Source: Bacteroidales bacterium UBA5266 (GTDB lineage Bacteria; Bacteroidota; Bacteroidia; Bacteroidales; WCHB1-69). From it: a stretch of DNA of 17,682 bases. The DNA lies in contig DHTG01000020.1 in assembly GCA_002411545.1 (NCBI GenBank), positions 1 to 17,682 of the forward strand, read 5' to 3'. Of the stretch, positions 7,285 through 14,017 are shown one piece after another. Both the position numbers and the translations under genes were made by a program. The notes beneath the pieces are model-generated. The model did not search any database and was not told the origin of the DNA. It saw only the letters and a list, made by a program, of their open reading frames with translations. Numbering within the stretch: the stretch's first letter is position 1; each line of letters begins with the position of its first letter.

Positions 7285-7776
7285 ATGACTGATTTCGCCT
7301 CTATAGATTTTGAAACCGCTAATCATCAATTGAGTAGTGTGTGCAGTGTAGGTGTAATCATCGTGCGACAGGGAATATGGGTAGATAAATTTTACAGTCT
7401 CATTAAACCCGAGCCAAACTATTATGCTCCCATTAACACAAGTGTCCATGGCTTACGCTATGAAAACACCGAACATGCTCATGTTTTTTCAGTGGTATGG
7501 AAGCAAATAGCCCCGCGCGTGGAAGGATTGACTTTGGTTGCGCATAACAAAGCCTTTGATGAAAATTGTTTAAAAGCCGCTTTTAAAACTTATTGTATGG
7601 ATTATCCCGATTATACATTTTTATGTACATTAAGAGCAGCACGCAAGCATTTTCCCTATTTATCAAATCATAAATTGCATACCGTTGCAGCTCAATGTGG
7701 ATTTTACTTACACAATCACCATCATGCTTTGGCCGATGCCGAAGCCTGCGCAGCTATTGCTAAACTTATTTTATAG
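7285..7776 (+). CDS. DEDDh-family 3'-5' exonuclease (DnaQ-like, stand-alone)
   Basis: This 163-residue protein is an RNase T / DnaQ-type exonuclease, a metal-dependent enzyme that removes nucleotides from 3' ends. All DEDDh residues are visible: Asp8 and Glu10 in FASIDFETAN (motif I), Asp92 in LVAHNKAFDENCL (motif II), and His146 with Asp151 in HHHALADAEACAAIAKL (motif III). There is no polymerase, BRCT or GIY-YIG domain, so it is a minimal stand-alone version resembling the DNA polymerase III epsilon exonuclease domain. I chose ATG 7285 because the upstream TTG lies within the promoter box. The acetyltransferase follows after 26 bases and is probably co-transcribed. Substrate (DNA or RNA) is not known. 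Confidence 0.92.
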   Translation: MTDFASIDFETANHQLSSVCSVGVIIVRQGIWVDKFYSLIKPEPNYYAPINTSVHGLRYENTEHAHVFSVVWKQIAPRVEGLTLVAHNKAFDENCLKAAFKTYCMDYPDYTFLCTLRAARKHFPYLSNHKLHTVAAQCGFYLHNHHHALADAEACAAIAKLIL

Positions 7777-7802
7777 AGAATAAATAATGATTTAACTAAC
7801 AT

Positions 7803-8105
7803 ATGGATAATAATCTCGCTAAGGTTCAATGGTATATAGTAGATCGAAGAGGAATGTTATATATAGAAGAAGTAGGTGAAAAAATTGCCGTGATGACTTT
7901 TCAGTATGCAGACGAACAACACATTATTGTTGACCATACTCACGTAGACGGCGCATATAGAAATATGGGCTATGCCAAACTTTTATTACATCACATGCTT
8001 CAATTTGCAGAAGAAAATCATCTGATTATCATTCCTCAATGTTCGTTTGTCAAAGCAGCCTTAAGCCGTAATTCGACAGAAAGCACACAAAGTAATGAAA
8101 GTTGA
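7803..8105 (+). CDS. YjdJ-type small GNAT-fold N-acetyltransferase
   Basis: The 100-residue protein matches the small GNAT_YjdJ family (relatives include E. coli YjdJ and human NATD1). Visible features are IIVDHTHVDGAYRNMGYAKL (residues 41-60), with the acetyl-CoA loop R53-N-M-G56-Y-A58, and IIIPQCSFVKAAL (75-87), matching the family's I-P-x-C-x-F end. The C-terminal tail is polar and unlike the core. Such proteins are predicted to use acetyl-CoA; the substrate is unknown. YjdJ-type genes commonly neighbour YjdI-type 4Fe-4S genes; the YjdI-like gene here is at 6198-6431. It starts 26 bases after the exonuclease and converges on the ABC-F gene with a 68-base gap in which I see no clear terminator. 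Confidence 0.88.
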   Translation: MDNNLAKVQWYIVDRRGMLYIEEVGEKIAVMTFQYADEQHIIVDHTHVDGAYRNMGYAKLLLHHMLQFAEENHLIIIPQCSFVKAALSRNSTESTQSNES

Positions 8106-8173
8106 TATCTGTGAATTATCGAATATAAATCTATAATATGTTTCTACCATTCAATGACAAAATTAATCAAGCA

Positions 8174-10060
8174 TTATTCTTTTTCGCTGAGTTCTAACCA
8201 ACGATTGCATTGTTGATTTAGCTCTTCGCAAAGAGCGGAATAGCGTTTAGAGATAGTTTCTATATTCTCTGCATATTCGGCCGGTGATGATAATATATCA
8301 TTTAATTCTATCTTTTCACGCTCCAATTCGTTGATAGAGGCTTCCAAGGCCTCGAATTCCTTACGTTCTTTGTAAGTCATTTTAGAGGAGGACGTTTGCG
8401 AAGGGCTTTGTGTGTTTTTGGGTTTATCTGCTTTAGCTCTTAATCGATTCCCTTTCTCAATCCATACTTTTTGTTCTTTATAGCGGGTGTAATTTCCGTA
8501 AAAGTCTTTTATCATTCCATTATTTTCAAAAATAAAAAGATGATCCACCAATTTATCCATAAACCAACGGTCGTGGGAGACCACCAACAAACAACCCGTA
8601 AAATTCAATAAGAAATCTTCGAGTAAATGCAGGGTTTCTATATCGAAATCGTTTGTAGGTTCGTCTAAAAGTAAAAAATTTGGATTGGTCAGTAAGACGA
8701 GCAGTAAGTAAAATTTGCGCTTCTGTCCTCCGCTTAAGTTATCGTAATAAGTATATTGTGTTTGGTAAGAAAATCCAAAATGATTTAAAAAGCGGGATGC
8801 CGATAGGTAATTTCCATTAGAGGTTTGAATAACTTCGGCTTTTTCTTCTATGATATCTATCAGCCGTTTGCCGTAACAATCGGACGGAAGTCCGTCTTGG
8901 TCGTAATATCCGAAAATGATGGTTTCGCCTTTCACTATACGGCCGGCCGTTGGACGAAGCTGCTGCACGATAAGTTTTAATAAAGTAGATTTGCCACATC
9001 CGTTGGGACCGACAATGCCGCATCGTTCTCCTTTTTTGAATACATATGAAAAATCTTTTATAATTGCACGTTCATCATAGTAGAAATCGAGGTTGTTAAT
9101 CTCTAAGATTTTATTTCCAATCCTTTCGGTTTTGACGGAAAAACTTGTATGGGTATCATGGGTTGCTTGTAAGGCTTTTTGCTTGATTTCTTCAAAACTG
9201 TCAATACGAGCTTTTGCTTTCGTTGTACGTGCTTGAGGGCTCGCACGCATCCATTCCAATTCTTTGCGATATAAAGCTTTGGCATGCTCTACCTCTGCTG
9301 ACTGATTGGCAATGCGTTCGGCTTTCTTTTCTAAATAATAGGAATATTTTCCCTTATAGCGATATAACTTTGTTTGATCTAATTCCAATATATCGTCACA
9401 AATTTTATCGAGAAAAAAACGATCGTGAGTAACCATTAAAAGGGTAATATTTGCCTGTGATAAATAGCCTTCTAACCATTCAATCATTTCAATATCCAAA
9501 TGATTGGTAGGCTCATCCAATATCAGCATTTCCGATTCGGATAATAAGGTTTGTGCCAAAATAACTTTTTTGCGCTCTCCTCCCGATAGGATATTAAAAT
9601 CAGAAAATATATCGTGGATATCAAAACGCGACAATATATCTTTGATCCGACTCTCATAATTCCAAGCGGCTAATGCATCCATTTTTTCTATGGACAGCTC
9701 CATGCATTTACGATTCTCTGAGTTTTCGTGCAGACTATAGGCATTCATCGCATCTTCGTATGCTTTAATTGTATGTATTAAAGGAGTATCGCTATTTAAA
9801 ATGATATCCAGAATCCGTTGCTCTTTCATGGCATCAGTATGTTGAGGCAGGTATGCAATGTGTATATCTTTTCGAAAAGTAATAGTCCCTTCATCAGGCA
9901 CATCCAAACCCATTATAATATTTAATAAGCTTGACTTTCCGGCGCCGTTTTTAGCAATCAATGCCGTCTTCTGGCCTTTTTCTATGCCAAAGGTTAGTTT
10001 ATCCAAAAGAAGTTGTTCGCCGTAACTTTTACTTAGGTTTTCTATACTTAGTAGATTCAT
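8174..10060 (-). CDS. ABC-F family ATPase (Uup-like)
   Basis: ABC-F proteins are soluble twin-ATPase proteins that act on the ribosome or on nucleic acid structures; they have no membrane domain. From the chosen ATG at 10060 (MNLLSIENLSKSYGEQ) the protein has 628 residues. The first ATPase has Walker A AKNGAGKSS (36-44), signature LSGGE (158-162) and Walker B LILDEPTNHLD (179-189). The linker holds the typical ELEWMRASPQARTTKAKAR stretch. The second has Walker A GPNGCGKST (351-359), LSGGQ (442-446) and LLLDEPTNDFD (463-473). A C-terminal charged coiled coil (about 560-628) is typical of the Uup subgroup. An in-frame ATG 45 bases upstream lies beyond the -7 box, so it was rejected as the start. 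Housekeeping translation factor is more likely than antibiotic resistance, but this cannot be settled here. Confidence 0.93.
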   Translation of the reverse strand: MNLLSIENLSKSYGEQLLLDKLTFGIEKGQKTALIAKNGAGKSSLLNIIMGLDVPDEGTITFRKDIHIAYLPQHTDAMKEQRILDIILNSDTPLIHTIKAYEDAMNAYSLHENSENRKCMELSIEKMDALAAWNYESRIKDILSRFDIHDIFSDFNILSGGERKKVILAQTLLSESEMLILDEPTNHLDIEMIEWLEGYLSQANITLLMVTHDRFFLDKICDDILELDQTKLYRYKGKYSYYLEKKAERIANQSAEVEHAKALYRKELEWMRASPQARTTKAKARIDSFEEIKQKALQATHDTHTSFSVKTERIGNKILEINNLDFYYDERAIIKDFSYVFKKGERCGIVGPNGCGKSTLLKLIVQQLRPTAGRIVKGETIIFGYYDQDGLPSDCYGKRLIDIIEEKAEVIQTSNGNYLSASRFLNHFGFSYQTQYTYYDNLSGGQKRKFYLLLVLLTNPNFLLLDEPTNDFDIETLHLLEDFLLNFTGCLLVVSHDRWFMDKLVDHLFIFENNGMIKDFYGNYTRYKEQKVWIEKGNRLRAKADKPKNTQSPSQTSSSKMTYKERKEFEALEASINELEREKIELNDILSSPAEYAENIETISKRYSALCEELNQQCNRWLELSEKE

Positions 10061-10077
10061 TGTCGGAAATTGTTGAG

Positions 10078-10105
10078 CAAATGTACACAATATTGTGTTA
10101 TCCAA
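10078..10105 (-). promoter_or_regulatory. Promoter of the ABC-F gene (-33 TTG and -7 TACATTTG)
   Basis: On the minus strand TTG (10103-10105) is followed by a 17-base spacer and TACATTTG (10078-10085), matching the Bacteroidota TTG-N17-23-TAnnTTTG pattern. It is the most complete promoter in the window. It sets the ABC-F start at ATG 10060, with a leader of about 10 bases. Confidence 0.7.
10085..10098. promoter_or_regulatory. Candidate operator: 14-bp palindrome in the ABC-F promoter spacer
   Basis: ACACAATATTGTGT is a perfect 14-bp palindrome lying between the -33 TTG and the -7 box and touching the latter. A repressor bound here would block RNA polymerase. A few AT-rich palindromes of this size are expected by chance in a window this long, so the location is the main argument. 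Confidence 0.35.
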
Positions 10106-10251
10106 TAACGAAAACTTATGTCAAACTATTTTACTCCCTACATCCCAAATTTATTTTATGTGTAGTTGCTTTTCGTGATAGCTGTTTTCATTTTATTTTT
10201 TAGTGTATTACATCCATTTTCTTTCGTTACGATTTTTTTTTCTCCCAATAG

Positions 10252-10349
10252 CCTTTTGTTTGGGTGCGCACCCAAATGAAATTTTGTGCCTTCTCGTTAT
10301 ATTTTTATAATTATAAAAAATCGTTTGGGTGCGCACCCAAACAAAAAGG
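10252..10349. repeat. Large inverted repeat built from two identical 18-bp palindromes
   Basis: TTTGGGTGCGCACCCAAA occurs at 10259-10276 and again at 10324-10341; each copy is itself a perfect palindrome. The second extends to the 20-bp GTTTGGGTGCGCACCCAAAC (10323-10342). Flanks mirror each other: CCTTTTG precedes the left copy and CAAAAAGG follows the right copy, so arms 10252-10276 and 10324-10349 form an inverted repeat of about 25 bp with one indel. Centres are 65 bp apart. The GC-rich cores stand out in an AT-rich gap. The role is unknown: operator pair, hairpin-forming element or small repeat family. Confidence 0.85.
10302..10319. repeat. 18-bp AT-rich palindrome between the GC-rich palindromes
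   Basis: TTTTTATAATTATAAAAA is a perfect palindrome of A and T only, lying between the two GC-rich copies but nearer the right one. It is a likely DNA-melting or bendable segment. In AT-rich sequence it could arise by chance. Confidence 0.45.
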
Positions 10350-10517
10350 AGTCCCGTGTCGTTTTAAAGCTATCCCTTTTAATTCTAGCTAACATATTAT
10401 GGGATATTGATATTTTACGCAGCTAATCTATATAGTATGTCGGAGATTTGAATGTATACCAAGCCCATAAAATTGAATTTAGTTAAAAAAAAGATAGTAT
10501 TGTGATATATTTTTTTA

Positions 10518-10525
10518 TACTTTTG
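10518..10525 (+). promoter_or_regulatory. -7 promoter box for metK
   Basis: TACTTTTG matches TAnnTTTG. A TTG at 10500-10502 lies 15 bases upstream, slightly short for a -33 element. The implied transcript has a leader of about 130 bases before the metK ATG at 10662. Confidence 0.6.
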
Positions 10526-10661
10526 CATGCACTAAAAAAGTGGATAGATTTGATTTGATTGCAACCACTAAAAAATGCTAAAACAATAACATTTCTCTCA
10601 GTCATTTCACTTTATTCATCTTTTTTTAAATTTATGAATATTAATTTAAAAAATAAAAAAA

Positions 10662-11999
10662 ATGGCTTATTTATTTACATCCGAATCCGTTTCGGAAGGG
10701 CATCCCGACAAAATATCGGATCAAATATCAGATGCATTATTAGATGAATTTCTTCGTCACGACCCTCAGTCGAAAGTGGCATGCGAGACATTGGTAACCA
10801 CGGGTTTGGTGGTGTGTGCCGGTGAAGTGAGGACAAATAGTTATATCGATATACAACGTGTTGCGCGCAATGTGATTGAACAAATCGGTTATACCAAAGG
10901 AGAATATATGTTTGAAAGCAATTCCTGCGGTGTGATTTCAGCCATACATGAACAATCGCCTGATATTTATCAAGGAGTAGATCGTGAGGACATAGAAAAC
11001 CAAGGAGCCGGTGATCAAGGTATGATGTTCGGTTATGCCGTGAAAGAAATGGATAATTTAATGCCTTTGCCTATCGAATTGGCGCATATTTTTATGCAAG
11101 AATTAGCCGCCATACGCAAAGAAGGTAAGAAAATGAAATACCTTCGTCCCGATTCCAAATCGCAAATCACTGTAGAATACAATGCCAAAGGTGTTCCTGT
11201 GAAAATAAACACCATTATCATTTCCACTCAGCACGATGAATTTGTCAAAGCTGAGAATCAAAGCAAAAAAGCCCAAGATGTGGCTGATACTAAAATGTTA
11301 GAAACCATAAAAACAGATGTGGAAAAGGTATTAATCCCTCGTGTTAAGAGCGTTTGTCCTCCCCATATTCGTCGTTTATTTAAAGGAGATTACAACTTAT
11401 ATGTAAATCCTACCGGTAAGTTTGTTATTGGTGGTCCTCACGGCGACACGGGACTCACTGGACGAAAAATCATTGTCGACACCTACGGGGGAAAAGGAGC
11501 ACATGGTGGAGGTGCTTTTTCGGGGAAAGACTCTTCGAAAGTGGATCGTTCGGCGGCTTATGCCGCCCGTCATATTGCCAAAAATGTCGTTGCGGCAGGA
11601 ATAGCGAAAGAAGCTTTGGTGCAAGTAGCCTATGCTATCGGCATAGCCCGTCCGGTGGGAGTATTTGTAAATACATATAATAGCTGTTTAATAAAAGATA
11701 AAAACGGGAAAAAAGTATCCGATGGTATCATAGCCGAAAAAGTAATGGAGCTCTTCGATTTACGTCCTTATGCCATTATTCAACGTTTCGGATTGCAAAA
11801 CCCTATTTTCCAACCGACAGCAACCTACGGCCATTTTGGAAGAGATTGTTATAAGCAAGAAGTTGAAGTGTTTTATAAAGACAAAAACACGAAAACAAAA
11901 ATCGTTAACGGTCAGGAAAAGTATTTCAAAGAAGTGGAATTCTTTGCTTGGGAAAAGGTAGACTATGTCGAAAAATTAAAAAAGGCATTTGATATATAG
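10662..11999 (+). CDS. metK: S-adenosylmethionine synthetase
   Basis: MetK makes S-adenosylmethionine from methionine and ATP, the methyl donor of the cell. Hallmarks are all present: GHPDK at residues 13-17 in the ATP-binding start, GAGDQG at 115-120, [13 protein letters not shown] at 257-269 and the loop GGGAFSGKD followed by [10 protein letters not shown] at about 282-300 (the proline usual after GKD is serine here). At 445 residues it is longer than the 384 of E. coli MetK; the extra length lies in internal segments (about 155-215, 343-352 and 400-425), as I recall for Bacteroidota versions. It has an A-rich, Shine-Dalgarno-free start region. Its own promoter and a terminator at its end make it monocistronic. 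Confidence 0.98.
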   Translation: MAYLFTSESVSEGHPDKISDQISDALLDEFLRHDPQSKVACETLVTTGLVVCAGEVRTNSYIDIQRVARNVIEQIGYTKGEYMFESNSCGVISAIHEQSPDIYQGVDREDIENQGAGDQGMMFGYAVKEMDNLMPLPIELAHIFMQELAAIRKEGKKMKYLRPDSKSQITVEYNAKGVPVKINTIIISTQHDEFVKAENQSKKAQDVADTKMLETIKTDVEKVLIPRVKSVCPPHIRRLFKGDYNLYVNPTGKFVIGGPHGDTGLTGRKIIVDTYGGKGAHGGGAFSGKDSSKVDRSAAYAARHIAKNVVAAGIAKEALVQVAYAIGIARPVGVFVNTYNSCLIKDKNGKKVSDGIIAEKVMELFDLRPYAIIQRFGLQNPIFQPTATYGHFGRDCYKQEVEVFYKDKNTKTKIVNGQEKYFKEVEFFAWEKVDYVEKLKKAFDI

Positions 12000-12019
12000 G
12001 ATTCTTTTGCCTTTTTTTT
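11978..12019 (+). terminator. Intrinsic terminator overlapping the metK stop codon
   Basis: AAAAAAGGCA (11978-11987) pairs with TGCCTTTTTT (12008-12017) across a 20-base loop, and the T-run continues to 12019. The left arm lies in the last metK codons and the stop codon is in the loop. Confidence 0.7.
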
Positions 12020-12072
12020 CCTACGAACGAATAAATAGTAAGAAATAAATGTTATTTCTTCAATTATTTTTA

Positions 12073-12080
12073 TACTTTTG
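12073..12080 (+). promoter_or_regulatory. -7 promoter box for the acyl-CoA synthetase pair
   Basis: TACTTTTG matches TAnnTTTG and lies 27 bases upstream of the ATG at 12107. No TTG is found at the -33 distance. The second synthetase starts 12 bases after the first ends, so both are probably read from here. Confidence 0.6.
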
Positions 12081-12106
12081 TCGTCTAAAATTTAATATCA
12101 TTCAAA

Positions 12107-14005
12107 ATGGAAATTACAAGAACATTTGAATTATTAGACTGGATATCCGAAAAATATCAAAAAAACGATATCCTTGCAGGAAAAAAAGACGGAGAATGGA
12201 TAAAATACAGCGTAACCGATTATATAAAGTATGCTACATTAATGAGTTATGGCTTTTACGAAATAGGATTGCGTAAAGCCGATAAGGTAGTTACCATCAC
12301 AAATAATCGGCCGGAATTTAATATTATCGACATGGCGTTGAGTATGATAGGAGTTATTCATGTGCCTATCTATCCAACCTTAAATCCCAGTGAATATGAA
12401 GTTATCATTAATCATTCCGATGCAAAAGTTATGATTATTGGTACTCAATCCATATATAATCGGATTGTTCCTATCGTCGACAAATTGCAAAACAATCCGG
12501 TTATTTATACATTAGATAAAATCGCGAAGGAAAAAGAACTGTACGACATTCTTAAATTAGGGATACTAAACCGTAAAAAGAATGCGGATATTATCCATGA
12601 AATTAAAAAGACCATAACCCCCGATGATGTAGCTACCATTATTTATACGTCGGGAACTACCGGCGCTCCGAAAGGAGTGATGCTTTCGCACAAAAATATT
12701 ATTTCAAATTTTACCGCTCATGCCGAAGCCCAACCCTTAAATCATAATCATAGAATAGTGAGCTTTTTGCCATTGTGTCATATCTATGAACGAAGCATGA
12801 ATTATGAATATCAATATTTGGGAGTAAGTGTATATTATGCCGAAAGTTTAGCTACCATTGCCGCGGACATCTTGGACGTAAAAGCCCATGGTTTTTGTGC
12901 GGTTCCCAGAATTTTAGAAATGGTTTATGACAAGTTTATAGCTGCCGGAAAAGATTTAACCGGGATAAAAAAAATCATTTATTCGCTTGCTATTTATCAC
13001 GGACATAAATATGATATGAACAAAGGAGCCTTTTATGTCTTTTGGCAAAAATTATTTGATAAACTGGTATACGTAAAGTGGCGTGAAAAACTCGGTGGCA
13101 ATAAAATGGCTATCGTATGCGGAAGCTCCGCAGTGAGAGAGAAAATAGTACGTTTGTTTCATGCGGCAGGTTTGGAGATATACGAAGGCTACGGCCTTTC
13201 CGAAACCTCTCCCGTAATTTCCGTAAATAGCCCTACGACCAAGCAAATTAAATTGGGAACAGTAGGGCCTATTCTGAAAGGAGTGGAAGTGAAGATTGCC
13301 GACGACGGCGAAATCCTTACCAAAAGTCCTTCACTGATGTTAGGCTATTATAAGGACCCCGAATATACCAAACAAGTGATTGACAGTGATGGATGGTTTC
13401 ATACGGGAGATATTGGTATGTTTGTCGATAATAAATATTTGAAAATTACCGACAGAAAGAAAGAGATTTTTAAACTATCGTCTGGAAAGTATATTGCACC
13501 CCAAATGATTGAAAACAAATTGAAAGAGTCTCCATTAATTACAGATATTATGGTGATAGGCGAGAATGAAAAATTTGCTTCGGCTATCATTTCACCTAAT
13601 TTTAATTATTTGCATTTTTGGGCCGGAAAACACAAAATTCATTATAGAGACAACGCGGAATTAATACTTCATCCCGAAACCGTTAAACGCTTTCAAAAAG
13701 AAATCGATACTTTTTGCAAAGCACTGGCGCCCTATGAACAAATAAAATGTTTCCGATTGGTCGAAGATGAATGGAGCCCGCAAACAGGAGAACTTTCGCC
13801 TACCTTAAAGCTTAAACGCAATGTTTTAACAAAAAAATATAAAGCAATTATTGATCAAATATATAATAAAACTACTCCTTCAAGTGGTCATGGATTTAGT
13901 TTGAAACAAATCAATCTGTCATTGATTCAATTGAAATCGACCATCGATTCAGCCATCAAGAAAAACACCGACACCCATAAGTCCGATAATAATAATATTG
14001 ACTAA
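12107..14005 (+). CDS. Long-chain fatty acid--CoA ligase, first tandem copy
   Basis: This AMP-forming enzyme activates fatty acids with ATP and coenzyme A for degradation or lipid synthesis. The 632-residue protein has the ATP-binding loop YTSGTTGAPKGVML at 180-193, YGLSETSP at 362-369, GWFHTGDIG at 429-437, DRKKEIFKLSSGKYIAPQ at 449-466 (hinge and C-domain start), and the lysine-containing LSPTLKLKRNVLTKKY near 563-578. Overall it resembles the long-chain (FadD15/ACSL-like) branch rather than short-chain synthetases. The last 45 or so residues (about 588-632) form a polar tail missing from the second copy. It follows metK after an intrinsic terminator and has its own -7 box. Substrate chain length is not visible from sequence. 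Confidence 0.95.
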   Translation: MEITRTFELLDWISEKYQKNDILAGKKDGEWIKYSVTDYIKYATLMSYGFYEIGLRKADKVVTITNNRPEFNIIDMALSMIGVIHVPIYPTLNPSEYEVIINHSDAKVMIIGTQSIYNRIVPIVDKLQNNPVIYTLDKIAKEKELYDILKLGILNRKKNADIIHEIKKTITPDDVATIIYTSGTTGAPKGVMLSHKNIISNFTAHAEAQPLNHNHRIVSFLPLCHIYERSMNYEYQYLGVSVYYAESLATIAADILDVKAHGFCAVPRILEMVYDKFIAAGKDLTGIKKIIYSLAIYHGHKYDMNKGAFYVFWQKLFDKLVYVKWREKLGGNKMAIVCGSSAVREKIVRLFHAAGLEIYEGYGLSETSPVISVNSPTTKQIKLGTVGPILKGVEVKIADDGEILTKSPSLMLGYYKDPEYTKQVIDSDGWFHTGDIGMFVDNKYLKITDRKKEIFKLSSGKYIAPQMIENKLKESPLITDIMVIGENEKFASAIISPNFNYLHFWAGKHKIHYRDNAELILHPETVKRFQKEIDTFCKALAPYEQIKCFRLVEDEWSPQTGELSPTLKLKRNVLTKKYKAIIDQIYNKTTPSSGHGFSLKQINLSLIQLKSTIDSAIKKNTDTHKSDNNNID

Positions 14006-14017
14006 TAAATACTTAAT

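Larger units (their letters stand above)
10061..10661. other. Divergent intergenic region between the ABC-F gene and metK
   Basis: This 600-base gap has no plausible gene. It holds the ABC-F promoter (10078-10105) with an internal palindrome, the large inverted repeat with two GC-rich palindromes (10252-10349), an AT-rich palindrome (10302-10319), and the metK -7 box (10518-10525) with a leader of about 130 bases. The stretches 10106-10250 and 10350-10490 show nothing I can name. Confidence 0.7.

Noticed and set aside
6942..7286. Minus-strand open frame of 114 codons opposite the lipoprotein gene
   Set aside because: The plus strand has a clear lipoprotein signal and its own promoter box; the minus frame has no motif and is a shadow.
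10259..10341. Reading the two GC-rich palindromes as ordinary intrinsic terminators
   Set aside because: Neither is followed by a proper T-run on the plus strand; only the right copy has CGATTTTTT on the minus strand, and no gene ends there on that strand.
10252..10349. CRISPR array
   Set aside because: Only two copies in inverted orientation, each fully palindromic, with one spacer and no cas genes.
10526..10661. SAM riboswitch upstream of metK
   Set aside because: No recognisable SAM-I or SAM-II core could be found; only short, weak hairpins are present.
10559..10747. Possible small protein in the metK leader
   Set aside because: The frame runs into metK in the wrong register, and its first half is low-complexity A/T sequence.
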